DNA of 47,409 nucleotides. Origin: Brevibacillus migulae (GTDB lineage: Bacteria; Bacillota; Bacilli; Brevibacillales; Brevibacillaceae). Every line of letters begins with the position of its first letter. Positions within the stretch are counted from its first letter, which is position 1. Below, one piece after another: positions 1 to 7,857 of the stretch. A program made the translations under genes and the position numbers. The notes under the pieces were generated by a model. The model searched no databases. It saw only the letters and a list, made by a program, of their open reading frames with translations, and was not told the origin of the DNA. Location of the stretch: contig NZ_SDKD01000027.1 of assembly GCF_004521915.1 (NCBI RefSeq), positions 1 through 47,409 on the forward strand, written 5' to 3'.

Positions 1-68
1 TCGTTTCACGCTTTTGCTGTTCAGTTTTCAAAGAACATTTTCCGCCCGCCCCTCAAGGCGACTTTTCG
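1..68 (-). other. leader of an rRNA operon lying off the left edge
   Basis: Read on the minus strand, bases 18-37 are TGTTCTTTGAAAACTGAACA, the element that precedes 16S (or 23S) rRNA in Bacillales operons. It is a dyad (TGTTC/GAACA) and is followed by an A-rich stretch running to the window edge. A GC-rich segment (42-60) precedes it and can fold. No mature rRNA sequence is inside the window. The two promoters just upstream support an operon start, hence 16S, rather than a 16S-23S spacer. Confidence 0.65.
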
Positions 69-97
69 ATCATACCATGCCAGCGAACAAGAAGCAA
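69..97 (-). promoter_or_regulatory. rRNA operon promoter P2 (sigma-A)
   Basis: On the minus strand a -35 TTGCTT (92-97) and a -10 TATGAT (69-74) are separated by 17 bases, with TG one base before the -10 (extended -10). It is the proximal of two tandem promoters that drive transcription leftward into the rRNA leader. Confidence 0.55.
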
Positions 98-140
98 GTG
101 TTAATTCTTGGTTGCTACTATCGATCAACTGACAAGGAGT

Positions 141-170
141 AATATAACAAAAATCATATAATTAAGTCAA
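141..170 (-). promoter_or_regulatory. rRNA operon promoter P1 (sigma-A)
   Basis: On the minus strand TTGACT (165-170) and TATATT (141-146) are separated by 18 bases in an AT-rich context. It lies about 70 bases upstream of P2. Tandem strong promoters are typical of Bacillales rrn operons. Confidence 0.55.
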
Positions 171-310
171 GAGTCATTTGCTAACTTAATTTACCCCATC
201 CAAGATAAAAGGATTCATGCTTTGTTCAAATATAAGTTTAGCAGTATTAAAATTTACAACTTTTCTTTTAACAAGTCAATAGAAAACAAGGCTCCTATTT
301 TTTCCAAAAG

Positions 311-340
311 TATATTGCAGCAGGCACCTTTTCATACTAT
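311..340 (+). promoter_or_regulatory. possible sigma-E-type sporulation promoter
   Basis: TATATT (311-316) and CATACTAT (333-340) resemble the mother-cell sigma-E elements (ATA, 16-18 bases, CATACAnT), with 18 bases between ATA and CATAC. The predicted start of transcription falls just before the ribosome binding site AAAGGAAGG (351-359) of the small gene at 371. No convincing sigma-A promoter is seen in the same interval. The match is by eye only. Confidence 0.35.
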
Positions 341-370
341 CAAAAACAGTAAAGGAAGGTGCATATCCAC

Positions 371-670
371 ATGTGGGGTAAAAAAAAACCGAAACCAACT
401 TATCAGGAATATAAAAATGAATATTCCAGTGAGCTTTCCACCGTAGAATCCCAGCGAAATGAAATCATTCCAGAGGAATTTCCCGAAGGTCCTTATGGCG
501 CGCCTACAAATGAAGCGCGTCTTGGAAAAGCAACGGGCTGGGAAGAAGGTCAGCATGTCATATCCAACATGGCGTACGAGAACCGCAATTTTCACCAAGA
601 TTTATCTAGACAGGAACCGGCATCCCATCCGACCCATGACGATCCGAATCTTAACGAAGAACCTTTATGA
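371..670 (+). CDS. small hydrophilic protein of unknown function
   Basis: A 99-residue protein with no signal peptide or membrane segment. It starts Met-Trp-Gly, is rich in Glu, Asn and Pro, and carries a central EEFPEGPYGAPTNEARLGK stretch and a tail rich in His, Asp and Pro. I do not recognise a family. The ATG at 371 is chosen because AAAGGAAGG lies 11 bases upstream. An in-frame GTG at 359 overlaps that ribosome binding site and is less likely. The composition, small size and possible sigma-E promoter would fit a spore-coat or sporulation-associated protein, but that is only inference. It ends in front of a terminator shared with the convergent FAH gene. Confidence 0.6.
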   Translation: MWGKKKPKPTYQEYKNEYSSELSTVESQRNEIIPEEFPEGPYGAPTNEARLGKATGWEEGQHVISNMAYENRNFHQDLSRQEPASHPTHDDPNLNEEPL

Positions 671-701
671 TCTCAAGAAAGGACCAACCATCCTTTTCAA
701 A

Positions 702-739
702 AAAATCCCTCTTGCTCCGATACCGGCAAGAGGGATTTT
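702..739. terminator. bidirectional rho-independent terminator
   Basis: Arms AAAATCCCTCTTGC (702-715) and GCAAGAGGGATTTT (726-739) pair perfectly with a 10-base loop. T-runs on both strands let it end the rightward small gene and the leftward FAH gene. Confidence 0.85.
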
Positions 740-749
740 GTGTTTTTCC

Positions 750-1523
750 TTATTTACTTACAACCTTATTCGTCAGTGTACCAATCCCTTCGATCGTAAC
801 GGACACCTCATCACCCGGCTGAAGCGGACCGACACCGGCTGGCGTGCCCGTCAGCACCACATCACCGGGAAGCAGTGTCATGACGGAAGTCACGGCTTCA
901 AGTAATTGCGGAACGGAAAAGATCATCTGACTAGTCGATCCGTCTTGGCGGATCTCCCCATTCACTTTCGTAACAATCCGGAGGTTTTGATAATCGACTT
1001 TTGCCGCGATGGCCGGACCGAGCGGACAAAACGTATCAAAGCCTTTCGCTCGGGTCCATTGACCGTCTTGCTGTTGGAGGTCACGGGCGGTGATATCCAG
1101 CGCGCAGGTAAAACCGAGGATATAGTCTTCGGCCTCTGCTGCAGTAATGTTACGTGCTTCTTTTTTGATGACGACCGCCAATTCTCCTTCATAATGGAGA
1201 TTTTGTGTTGCCGACGGATAAACAATGGCGTCACCAGGACCAATCACCGTCGTGGACGGCTTCAGAAACATCAATGGCTCTGCGGGTACATCGCTTCCCA
1301 TCTCTTTGATATGGTCCTCATAATTGATTCCAATGCATACTACTTTACTGGGCGCGCTGGGCGAAAGAAGCTTGACCTCACTAAGCGGCACTTCCAAGCC
1401 GGTCATCACTGGCTTTCCGCCATCCCGCTTATAGATGTCGCCCTCAATCACGCGAACCTTGTTTTCTTCCTCAACCATCCACCCATGCTTGTTCTTGCCA
1501 TTTCGTTCAAACCGGATAATCAC
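750..1523 (-). CDS. fumarylacetoacetate hydrolase (FAH) family protein
   Basis: 257 residues, matching the short FAH-family enzymes (fumarylpyruvate hydrolase, acylpyruvase, oxaloacetate decarboxylase). The N-terminal 60 residues are the small lid-type domain and the rest is the FAH catalytic fold. Typical signatures are CIGINYEDHIKEMG, PLMFLKPSTTVIGPGD, HYEGELAVVI (metal-binding Glu residues), GFTCALDITARDLQ, KGFDTFCPLGP and the C-terminal GDVVLTGTPAGVGPLQPGD. It probably cleaves or decarboxylates an acyl-pyruvate-type compound with a divalent metal in the cytosol. The exact substrate cannot be read from the sequence. The start is GTG, with GGGAGGAGAAAGC upstream. It lies 23 bases after thiI on the same strand and may be the last gene of that unit. 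Confidence 0.9.
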   Translation of the reverse strand: MIIRFERNGKNKHGWMVEEENKVRVIEGDIYKRDGGKPVMTGLEVPLSEVKLLSPSAPSKVVCIGINYEDHIKEMGSDVPAEPLMFLKPSTTVIGPGDAIVYPSATQNLHYEGELAVVIKKEARNITAAEAEDYILGFTCALDITARDLQQQDGQWTRAKGFDTFCPLGPAIAAKVDYQNLRIVTKVNGEIRQDGSTSQMIFSVPQLLEAVTSVMTLLPGDVVLTGTPAGVGPLQPGDEVSVTIEGIGTLTNKVVSK

Positions 1524-1546
1524 AGCTTTCTCCTCCCCATTCCCTC

Positions 1547-2749
1547 TTAGAAAAGATCGACAACCGCAGCTTCTCTCTTGCCGCCGATAATCGGCTCGAC
1601 AACAGTGCCTTTCACTGCATTTTCCACCAATGTCTCGATATCCAGAACGGCTTCAAAATTGGCCGCGATCTCCGGTTTTGGTCGCGTCACCGGACTTTTC
1701 GGGGTAAAGATGGTGCAGCAATCTTCATATGGAAGAATCGATAAATCAAAGGTATCAATCTTTCTCGCGATCTCGGTAATTTCTACCTTATCCATTCCGA
1801 TCAAAGGTCGTAATATCGGGATATTGATGACGCTATTAATGGTATTCATGCTTTCCAACGTCTGCGAGGCCACCTGTCCAAGACTTTCCCCACTCGCCAG
1901 GGCCAGTGCATTGGTTTGGGCCGCAATGCGTTCTGAAATCCGCATCATAAAGCGGCGCATGATCGTGATCAGATAGTCTTCCGGGCAATTGTCCCGGATC
2001 GCTGTCTGGATTTCCGTAAACGGAACGACATGGAGCCTAATTTTTCCTCCGTAGCGAGTGAGCTTATACGCGAGATCGCGCACTTTCTCCAAGGAGCGCT
2101 CACTGGTGAACGGATAGCTGTGGAAGTGAATCGCTTCCAAGGTAACGCCGCGTTTTAGCATCATCCATCCCGCGACCGGACTGTCGATACCTCCGGAGAG
2201 CAGCAGCAGTACCTTGCCGCTTGCGCCTACCGGCAAACCGCCTGGGCCTGGCAGCGTCTGACTGCTGATAAACGTCCCTTCCGTACGTATCTCGATATTT
2301 ACCACGGCCTCTGGCTGATGCAGATCCACCTTGATGCCTTCCAGCTGACGCAGGATATATCCCCCAACTCTCCGGCTCACTTCCATGGAGGGGATGTTGT
2401 AGCGTTTGTCCGCTCTTCTTGTCTCCACCCGGAAGGTACGTGGCTGAGGCTGGATCGCGCTGATCACCTGCAAAGCCGTTTCCTTGATGGCCTCCTCCGT
2501 CTGCTTGGTTTTAACAACCGGACTTATCGAGGAAATGCCAAAGACACGCTGCAAAATTTCAAGGATGGGCTGTGCATCGGCGCCATTCAGCTGCACATAC
2601 ATCCGGCCGTAATTGCGGCTCACCCGGATTTCCGGAAAATCCTTGAGCATGATCCGCACATTGCGCATCAATGTATTTTCAAAGGCGTCACGGTTTTTCC
2701 CTTTTAAGGCAAGTTCACCGTAGCGTATGAGAATATGATCATAGTTCAT
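1547..2749 (-). CDS. thiI: tRNA 4-thiouridine synthase ThiI
   Basis: 400 residues. ThiI adenylates U8 of tRNA and transfers sulfur to give 4-thiouridine, and in many bacteria also serves thiamine thiazole synthesis. Order: N-terminal ferredoxin-like region (YDHILIRYGELALKGKNR), THUMP domain (about 60-165), then a PP-loop ATP-binding domain with LLLSGGIDSPVAGWMM near residue 190 and the conserved DCC motif (PYEDCCTIF) near 345. There is no C-terminal rhodanese domain, as in Bacillus. The ATG at 2749 is preferred because AAAGG sits 9 bases upstream; the ATG at 2758 is directly against that site. The adjoining upstream cysteine desulfurase is its likely sulfur donor. Confidence 0.95.
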   Translation of the reverse strand: MNYDHILIRYGELALKGKNRDAFENTLMRNVRIMLKDFPEIRVSRNYGRMYVQLNGADAQPILEILQRVFGISSISPVVKTKQTEEAIKETALQVISAIQPQPRTFRVETRRADKRYNIPSMEVSRRVGGYILRQLEGIKVDLHQPEAVVNIEIRTEGTFISSQTLPGPGGLPVGASGKVLLLLSGGIDSPVAGWMMLKRGVTLEAIHFHSYPFTSERSLEKVRDLAYKLTRYGGKIRLHVVPFTEIQTAIRDNCPEDYLITIMRRFMMRISERIAAQTNALALASGESLGQVASQTLESMNTINSVINIPILRPLIGMDKVEITEIARKIDTFDLSILPYEDCCTIFTPKSPVTRPKPEIAANFEAVLDIETLVENAVKGTVVEPIIGGKREAAVVDLF

Positions 2750-2761
2750 GTTAGTCATCCT

Positions 2762-3916
2762 TTACACATTCATATAAGGGCGGATCTGTTCCACCGTCTC
2801 TCCAAAAGCTGCGACAAACTGTTCGATCTCTTCCATCGTATTCTGATGGCTTACGCTGATCCGAACTGCGGACAAGGCCCGAGCCCGATCCATGCCTGTT
2901 GCCATCAAGACACGACTGGGTTCATTGAGTTTGGAGGAGCAGGCTGATTTCGTCGAAACGAAAAAACCTCGTTCTTCCAAAGCATGCACCAGCACCTCCG
3001 CTTTCGCACCCGGCACGGAAAAATTGAGGATATGCGGAGCGATTCCGTATTCCGGGGTATTCACGACACAGCCGGGGATCATTGCTACGCCTTCCCGCAA
3101 GCGGCTGATCATCGCGGCCATCCGCACCGTCTCCTGTGTCCCTCTTTGCTCAAGCAATCGAACCGCTTTGGCCAACCCGGCGATCGCCGGAATATTTTCG
3201 GTACCAGAACGAATACCCGCTTCCTGTCCGCCACCCATCAGCAGTGGCTGGAGCTGGATTCCTTCCCTCTTATAAAGAATTCCGATTCCTCGGGGACCAT
3301 GAAACTTGTGGGCCGAAATGCTCAGCAAATCAATCCCGTATTCACGAGGAGCGATCGCCATTTTGCCAAAGCTTTGCACAGCGTCCACATGGAACAGGAT
3401 CTTGGGAAATTGCTTCAAGTACTCTCCGACGCCTTTTACAGGCTGCAGCGTCCCTAATTCATTATTGACGTGCATGAGTGAAACCAATATCGTATCGGAC
3501 TGAATCGCGGCTTTCACGTCCTCCAGGGATACTCGGCCATCCGCATCCACGGGTAAGTACGTGATGCGGAACCCAAAATCCTCCAATTGCCTGCAAACGT
3601 CATAGACACTGGGGTGTTCGATTTGTGAGGTGATGATATGCTTGCCTCTGGACTGATATTGAAGCGCGACTCCTTTGAGTGCGGTATTGTTGCTTTCTGT
3701 ACCCCCGGAGGTAAAAATGATCTCCGCCGGTTTGCAGCGCAAGGCTTGGGCCACTACACTCCTGGCCTGTTTTAAGACGTTTTCGGCGTCGACTCCCAAT
3801 TTATGTAGAGACGAAGGGTTGCCGTAATATTCTTCCATAGCACGCTTAACCACATCCGTGACTTGAGGGTCTGGTTGTGTTGTGGCGCTGTTATCGAGGT
3901 AAATCAAATAAGACAC
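2762..3916 (-). CDS. nifZ: cysteine desulfurase, NifS/IscS family, paired with ThiI
   Basis: 384 residues. A PLP enzyme that takes sulfur from cysteine, leaving alanine, and passes a persulfide to a partner. Visible signatures: YLDNSATTQPDP at the N-terminus, GGTESNN, the PLP lysine in SAHKFHGPRGIG near 205, GGGQEAGIRSGTENI, and the catalytic loop Cys in STKSACSSK near 325. The ThiI-dedicated desulfurase is called NifZ in Bacillus subtilis; the name rests on family and position. The stop is only a few bases before thiI, so the two are co-transcribed. The start is GTG at 3916; a TTG at 3907 (giving MIYLDNSATT) is a credible alternative. No Fe-S scaffold gene is nearby, which favours tRNA thiolation over cluster assembly. 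Confidence 0.88.
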   Translation of the reverse strand: MSYLIYLDNSATTQPDPQVTDVVKRAMEEYYGNPSSLHKLGVDAENVLKQARSVVAQALRCKPAEIIFTSGGTESNNTALKGVALQYQSRGKHIITSQIEHPSVYDVCRQLEDFGFRITYLPVDADGRVSLEDVKAAIQSDTILVSLMHVNNELGTLQPVKGVGEYLKQFPKILFHVDAVQSFGKMAIAPREYGIDLLSISAHKFHGPRGIGILYKREGIQLQPLLMGGGQEAGIRSGTENIPAIAGLAKAVRLLEQRGTQETVRMAAMISRLREGVAMIPGCVVNTPEYGIAPHILNFSVPGAKAEVLVHALEERGFFVSTKSACSSKLNEPSRVLMATGMDRARALSAVRISVSHQNTMEEIEQFVAAFGETVEQIRPYMNV

Positions 3917-4182
3917 CTTCCATCCTGTCGAAATACAGCCTATCTTTCATCATAACTGAAAGTACCCGGTGTTTTCCATAACGTTCAGTCGAAAAACTGT
4001 TTTCTCTTAGCGTTTCCTTCTCCCGGGTGAGGAACGCCTAAAATAAGCGGGGAATTCCTGTCACAAAACATTTAACAAAGGAAGCGCTTACATCGATAAT
4101 CGAGTATTTACAGCTTTAGGCTCACTTGTTAGAATTGTCATTAAATTCAGATATAATTTACAGACAAAGGAGAAGGGAAGCC

Positions 4183-4332
4183 ATGAACACAATGCCGGTT
4201 CAAGAAAAGATCAAGAGAATGGAAGATGAAATCAAGCGACTGAAAAAAGAGCTGGACAGCATGCAGAAGAAAAACAGCCAGTTTGAACGGATCGAGACCG
4301 ATGTATACCTGACAGAAGTCTATAATGGGTAA
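4183..4332 (+). CDS. 49-residue coiled-coil peptide, unknown function
   Basis: A charged helical peptide with heptad-like Lys/Glu/Leu spacing (EKIKRMEDEIKRLKKELDSM) and no membrane segment. The ATG at 4183 follows AGGAGAAGGG closely. TATAAT at 4152-4157 could be its -10 box, but no good -35 is seen. It stands alone between the divergent cysteine desulfurase gene and the LysM gene. I do not recognise a family. Short coiled coils of this kind are common in Bacillales and often act as binding or anti-factor proteins, which is not claimed here. Confidence 0.6.
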   Translation: MNTMPVQEKIKRMEDEIKRLKKELDSMQKKNSQFERIETDVYLTEVYNG

Positions 4333-4615
4333 AAAAGGAGCCTAAGACTTTGCGCTTATTTTGTCGAGACACGGGGTAGGAATCAGTGGAATTTTCCAGC
4401 TGATTGCTACCTTTTTCTTTTGCCTGCAATCGGCAGTTTGCGCGATAAAAGTAGAGACGATTGTCCTATTTTTCAAAGCCTAGCTTCCCCTACTTTCTTC
4501 TCATCACTGGAAAAGGACGGGAGCGGTGGATGTTTTTATCCAATGAAAGAATGTTTCTCCTCCCTTTACAATAAAGCCATTAAACATCCAGTTTTCGCAT
4601 CCAAGGAGGAGTCAC

Positions 4616-6202
4616 ATGTTTTCGAAAACATCATGGAAACGCATTGTACTGCCTACACTACTCACCAGTGCTCTATTGTTGCCAAGCTCGATCGCATTTG
4701 CCCAAACAATCACCGTCCAATCCGGTGATACGCTGGGGAAACTGGCTTCGAAGTATAATGTTACCATTGAACATCTGAAAATTTCGAATCATTTAACGAG
4801 TGATGTCCTTTTTGTCGGTTCCACTTTGTATATCCCTCCGAAATCTGCCATTTATACCGTGCAAAGCGGTGATACCTTGTGGAAGGTAGCCACTCGCTTC
4901 CAAACAACCATTGCGAAGATTCAAGAAATCAATCAAATGACACGTGACAGTCTGCTTGTCGGTGAGAAAATATTGATTCCCGAAACGACTTCTGCCCCAT
5001 CCACGACTGTAGGTTCTTCTACACCTGAAGTTCCTGCGGGTGGGACATTGTACACCGTAGTCAGCGGAGATGTGCTCTGGAAAGTCGCAGATCGATTCAA
5101 GGTCAGCATCCAGTCCATCGTGGATGCGAATAAACTGACGGCCTTTGAGCTTACTATCGGGCAAAAACTGGTGATCCCTGCTCCGACTGCGCAGCCAACT
5201 ACAACTACAACTACAACTACAGCTACCACGCCAACTACCGGACAAACTAACACGTATACCGTAGTGAGCGGAGATGTTCTGTGGAAAATCGCGGATCGCT
5301 TTAAAGTGAGCATCCAGGCCATCGTGGATGCCAATAAATTAACGTCGTACAGCTTGAATATCGGCCAAGTGCTGATCATTCCGCAAAGTGGGACAAGCCC
5401 TTCCCCAACGGCCCCGACAGCATCTGAGCCATCTGCAACAGCTCCGGCAACGACTGCACCGGAGCAGCCGGAAGCGCCAGCAACGGTACAACCGGAAGAA
5501 AATGCAGTCACCACCCCTGAAGCACCTCCTGCGGATGCGGAAACCGCGGTTGAACAGCCAGCGCCTGAACCCGAGCCAGTTACGCAGCCGGAGCAGGATT
5601 CCGACAAACCATGGGTAGAAATGATTGATTACAAAGTGCAGCAAGGAGATACGGGCTGGTCCATTTCGATTGATCACGGCATTCCGATGACCGAATTTTT
5701 GCAAGTGAACAATCTTGGCAGCAATGCGTATCTCTCTATCGGCCAGATTGTCAAAATCCCGGTACACCATGTTCCTGAGCTGGACACTCCTAGCAGCAAA
5801 TATGGGGAATATCTCGACTGGTTTACAGGAGCTCAATATGTGTTTCCGATTAATGCGGAAGCGACTGTGACCGATTTTAAAACCGGTAAACAGTTTAAAG
5901 TAAAAAGAACCATCGGCGCTTTCCACTCGGACACTGAGCCACTGACAGCTGCTGATTCCGCCATCATCAAAGAAATCTGGGGCGGGAATTACTCCTGGGC
6001 AGTCCGCCCGGTCATCGTGGAAGTGGATGGGCGACGTCTCGCCGCTTCGATGGCCTCCATGCCGCATGATATCGATTACATCAAGGACAACAATTTTGAC
6101 GGCCATTTCGACATCCATTTCCTGAACAGCCTGCGTCATAAAGACAGCCAAATTGATCCAAGCCATCAGGCAGCGATCAAAGTAGCAGCTGGAATCCAAT
6201 AA
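4616..6202 (+). CDS. secreted protein with five LysM repeats and an unassigned C-terminal domain
   Basis: 528 residues, exported and probably bound to peptidoglycan. Residues 1-29 are a signal peptide (basic start, hydrophobic core, IAFAQ). LysM repeats lie at about 32-74, 80-122, 146-188, 214-256 and 339-382, each opening with YTVQSGDTL or YTVVSGDVL and closing with an IP motif. Repeats three and four are close copies, so recent duplication is likely. Thr-rich (193-207) and Pro/Glu/Ala-rich (258-333) linkers separate them. Residues 395-528 form a compact domain with conserved-looking His and Asp (IGAFHSDTE, SMPHDIDYI, GHFDIHFLNSLRH), without Cys. It may be a wall-active enzyme but I cannot assign it. 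The ribosome binding site is AAGGAGGAG. It is convergent with dapF and shares a terminator. Confidence 0.88.
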   Translation: MFSKTSWKRIVLPTLLTSALLLPSSIAFAQTITVQSGDTLGKLASKYNVTIEHLKISNHLTSDVLFVGSTLYIPPKSAIYTVQSGDTLWKVATRFQTTIAKIQEINQMTRDSLLVGEKILIPETTSAPSTTVGSSTPEVPAGGTLYTVVSGDVLWKVADRFKVSIQSIVDANKLTAFELTIGQKLVIPAPTAQPTTTTTTTTATTPTTGQTNTYTVVSGDVLWKIADRFKVSIQAIVDANKLTSYSLNIGQVLIIPQSGTSPSPTAPTASEPSATAPATTAPEQPEAPATVQPEENAVTTPEAPPADAETAVEQPAPEPEPVTQPEQDSDKPWVEMIDYKVQQGDTGWSISIDHGIPMTEFLQVNNLGSNAYLSIGQIVKIPVHHVPELDTPSSKYGEYLDWFTGAQYVFPINAEATVTDFKTGKQFKVKRTIGAFHSDTEPLTAADSAIIKEIWGGNYSWAVRPVIVEVDGRRLAASMASMPHDIDYIKDNNFDGHFDIHFLNSLRHKDSQIDPSHQAAIKVAAGIQ

Positions 6203-6213
6203 ACACGAAAATG

Positions 6214-6246
6214 AGAAAAACCCCTTATCGATGAAGGGGTTTTTCT
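6214..6246. terminator. bidirectional rho-independent terminator
   Basis: AGAAAAACCCCTT and AAGGGGTTTTTCT flank the loop around ATCGATG. A- and T-runs on each side make it usable from both strands, for the LysM gene and dapF. Confidence 0.85.
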
Positions 6247-6304
6247 CGATCGATCAGAATTTTTTACGTGCAACTAACTCCGCCAAAGATTAGGCGAAGC
6301 CAAG

Positions 6305-7168
6305 TTACCTATTCGTAGGCAGCGGCTCCAGATATTCGCCATGGAACACTTCCGCAGCAGGCCCGGTCATATATACGCGATTATCGCTCTGGCGCCACTC
6401 TATCCCCAAGTCGCCGCCTTTCAAATGTACGGTGACGGTACGGTCAGTCTTCCCGCTTAAAATTGCCGCAACGGTAGCAGCGCAAGCCCCTGTCCCGCAA
6501 GCCAGGGTCACTCCAGTCCCCCGCTCCCATACCCGAAACAGAATTTCATTCCGATTCAGGATCTCAATAAACTCAACGTTTGCCCGCTCCGGAAACCATT
6601 CATGTTTTTCAATCAGTGGTCCGTATTCTACCACTTCCTGCTCATCTACGCGATCCACAAACAGGACGGCATGAGGATTTCCCATGGAAACAGCCGTCAT
6701 GGTAAAGGTACGACCATTGGCTGAAATCGGCTGCTCAATAAAGGGAGATGCGCCTTCCCCGGTCATCGGGATGCTTGCACGCTCCAAGCGGGGCTCGCCC
6801 ATATCAATCGTCACCCGGATCACCTTGCCATCCGGACCGATCTCGACGACTGGAACCACGATTCCTCCCAATGTCTCCACCGTGAACGTTGTCTTGGTCG
6901 TCAAGCCGTGATCATATACGTATTTGCTGACACAGCGCAATCCATTTCCGCAGTTTTTCGCTTCACTGCCATCGTTGTTGAACACCCGCATGCGAAAATC
7001 GGCTTGGTCAGATGGCATGATCAGAATCAAGCCGTCGCCTCCGATCCCGAAATTCCGATCGCTTACCCGTCTGGCAAGTTCCGGAAGATCAACGTCTGTC
7101 AAATTTTCAGCAAATGCATTGACATATACATAATCATTTCCCAATCCATGCATTTTGGTAAATTTCAT
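6305..7168 (-). CDS. dapF: diaminopimelate epimerase DapF
   Basis: 287 residues, normal for the family. It interconverts LL- and meso-diaminopimelate in lysine and peptidoglycan precursor synthesis, in the cytosol, without cofactor. The two catalytic cysteines are seen in NNDGSEAKNCGNGLRC (about 65-80) and TLACGTGACAA (about 222-232). FTKMHGLGNDYVYV is the classic start and MGNPHAVLFVD lies in the middle. AGAGGACGTACC precedes the ATG. It stands alone, divergent from the DUF84 gene and convergent with the LysM gene. Confidence 0.96.
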   Translation of the reverse strand: MKFTKMHGLGNDYVYVNAFAENLTDVDLPELARRVSDRNFGIGGDGLILIMPSDQADFRMRVFNNDGSEAKNCGNGLRCVSKYVYDHGLTTKTTFTVETLGGIVVPVVEIGPDGKVIRVTIDMGEPRLERASIPMTGEGASPFIEQPISANGRTFTMTAVSMGNPHAVLFVDRVDEQEVVEYGPLIEKHEWFPERANVEFIEILNRNEILFRVWERGTGVTLACGTGACAATVAAILSGKTDRTVTVHLKGGDLGIEWRQSDNRVYMTGPAAEVFHGEYLEPLPTNR

Positions 7169-7288
7169 GGTACGTCCTCTTTCTTTTCCGCATTATTTGG
7201 CTTCCTGTTGGCCAGATATGCAAACATTTTACCATAGAATGATATACTGAGAGGTAATCTTGACAAGAAAAAAGGGGAATAGCAAAAC

Positions 7289-7813
7289 ATGGTGCGCTAT
7301 GCATTAGGAACCACCAATCAAGCAAAACGAAAGGCGGTCGAGCTGGCTACCGGCATGGAGCCGATCTGCTTGTCCGTCCCTTCTGGAGTAGCAGATCAGC
7401 CTCTTTCGGAAGATGAAACGATCCGTGGCGCCATTCACCGAGCCAAACAAGCCCTCGCGCAAGTGCCCGAAGCGACAATTGGCCTCGGACTGGAGGGCGG
7501 CCTTACATATGACGACGTCTATACAGAGATGTGGTATCTGATCTCCATCTGTGCGGCTTGGGATGGTCAACAGCTTTCGATCGGGAAAGGCCTCGCTTTT
7601 CCGATTCCCTTTCACATCGGGGAACGTGTAAAAAAGGAACAAATCGAACTGCGAACCGTGATTGATGAACTGGCAGGAATGGAAGGAAGCAATCAAAGAG
7701 GAGGAGCCTACGGTTTATTGACCAACAACCGGATTGTCCGGGCAAATGTCTTCTGTGAAGCTGTGATTGCTGCCCTGACTCCTTTCCACTCCTCCTTTTA
7801 TCAACCGAAATGA
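7289..7813 (+). CDS. DUF84 family inosine/xanthosine triphosphatase
   Basis: 174 residues, typical of the YjjX/DUF84 family. These enzymes hydrolyse non-canonical purine nucleoside triphosphates (ITP, XTP) and keep them out of nucleic acids. Seen: an N-terminal YALGTTNQAKRKAVELA segment, SGVADQPLSEDETIRGAIHRA, the acidic stretch IGLGLEGGLTYDD near 60-75, and AGMEGSNQRGGAYGLLTNN near the end. The start ATG follows AAAAAAGGGGAAT. It is a single gene with a terminator shared with the convergent membrane-protein gene. Substrate range is by family analogy. Confidence 0.8.
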   Translation: MVRYALGTTNQAKRKAVELATGMEPICLSVPSGVADQPLSEDETIRGAIHRAKQALAQVPEATIGLGLEGGLTYDDVYTEMWYLISICAAWDGQQLSIGKGLAFPIPFHIGERVKKEQIELRTVIDELAGMEGSNQRGGAYGLLTNNRIVRANVFCEAVIAALTPFHSSFYQPK

Positions 7814-7818
7814 AAAAA

Positions 7819-7840
7819 GCCTCCCCGCATAGGGGGAGGC
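7819..7840. terminator. rho-independent terminator between convergent genes
   Basis: GCCTCCCC (7819-7826) pairs with GGGGAGGC (7833-7840) around a short loop. On the minus strand it runs into TTTTTTC, so it best serves the 7858-8586 gene; the plus-strand T-run is further off. Confidence 0.7.
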
Positions 7841-7857
7841 AAACGCTTGCTTTTTCG

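Noticed and set aside
222..446. 74-residue plus-strand frame
   Set aside because: AT-rich random sequence without ribosome binding site; overlaps the better-supported gene at 371 in another frame.
5339..6199. 286-residue open frame opposite the LysM gene
   Set aside because: Antisense to clear LysM repeats; composition is the mirror of the linker regions.
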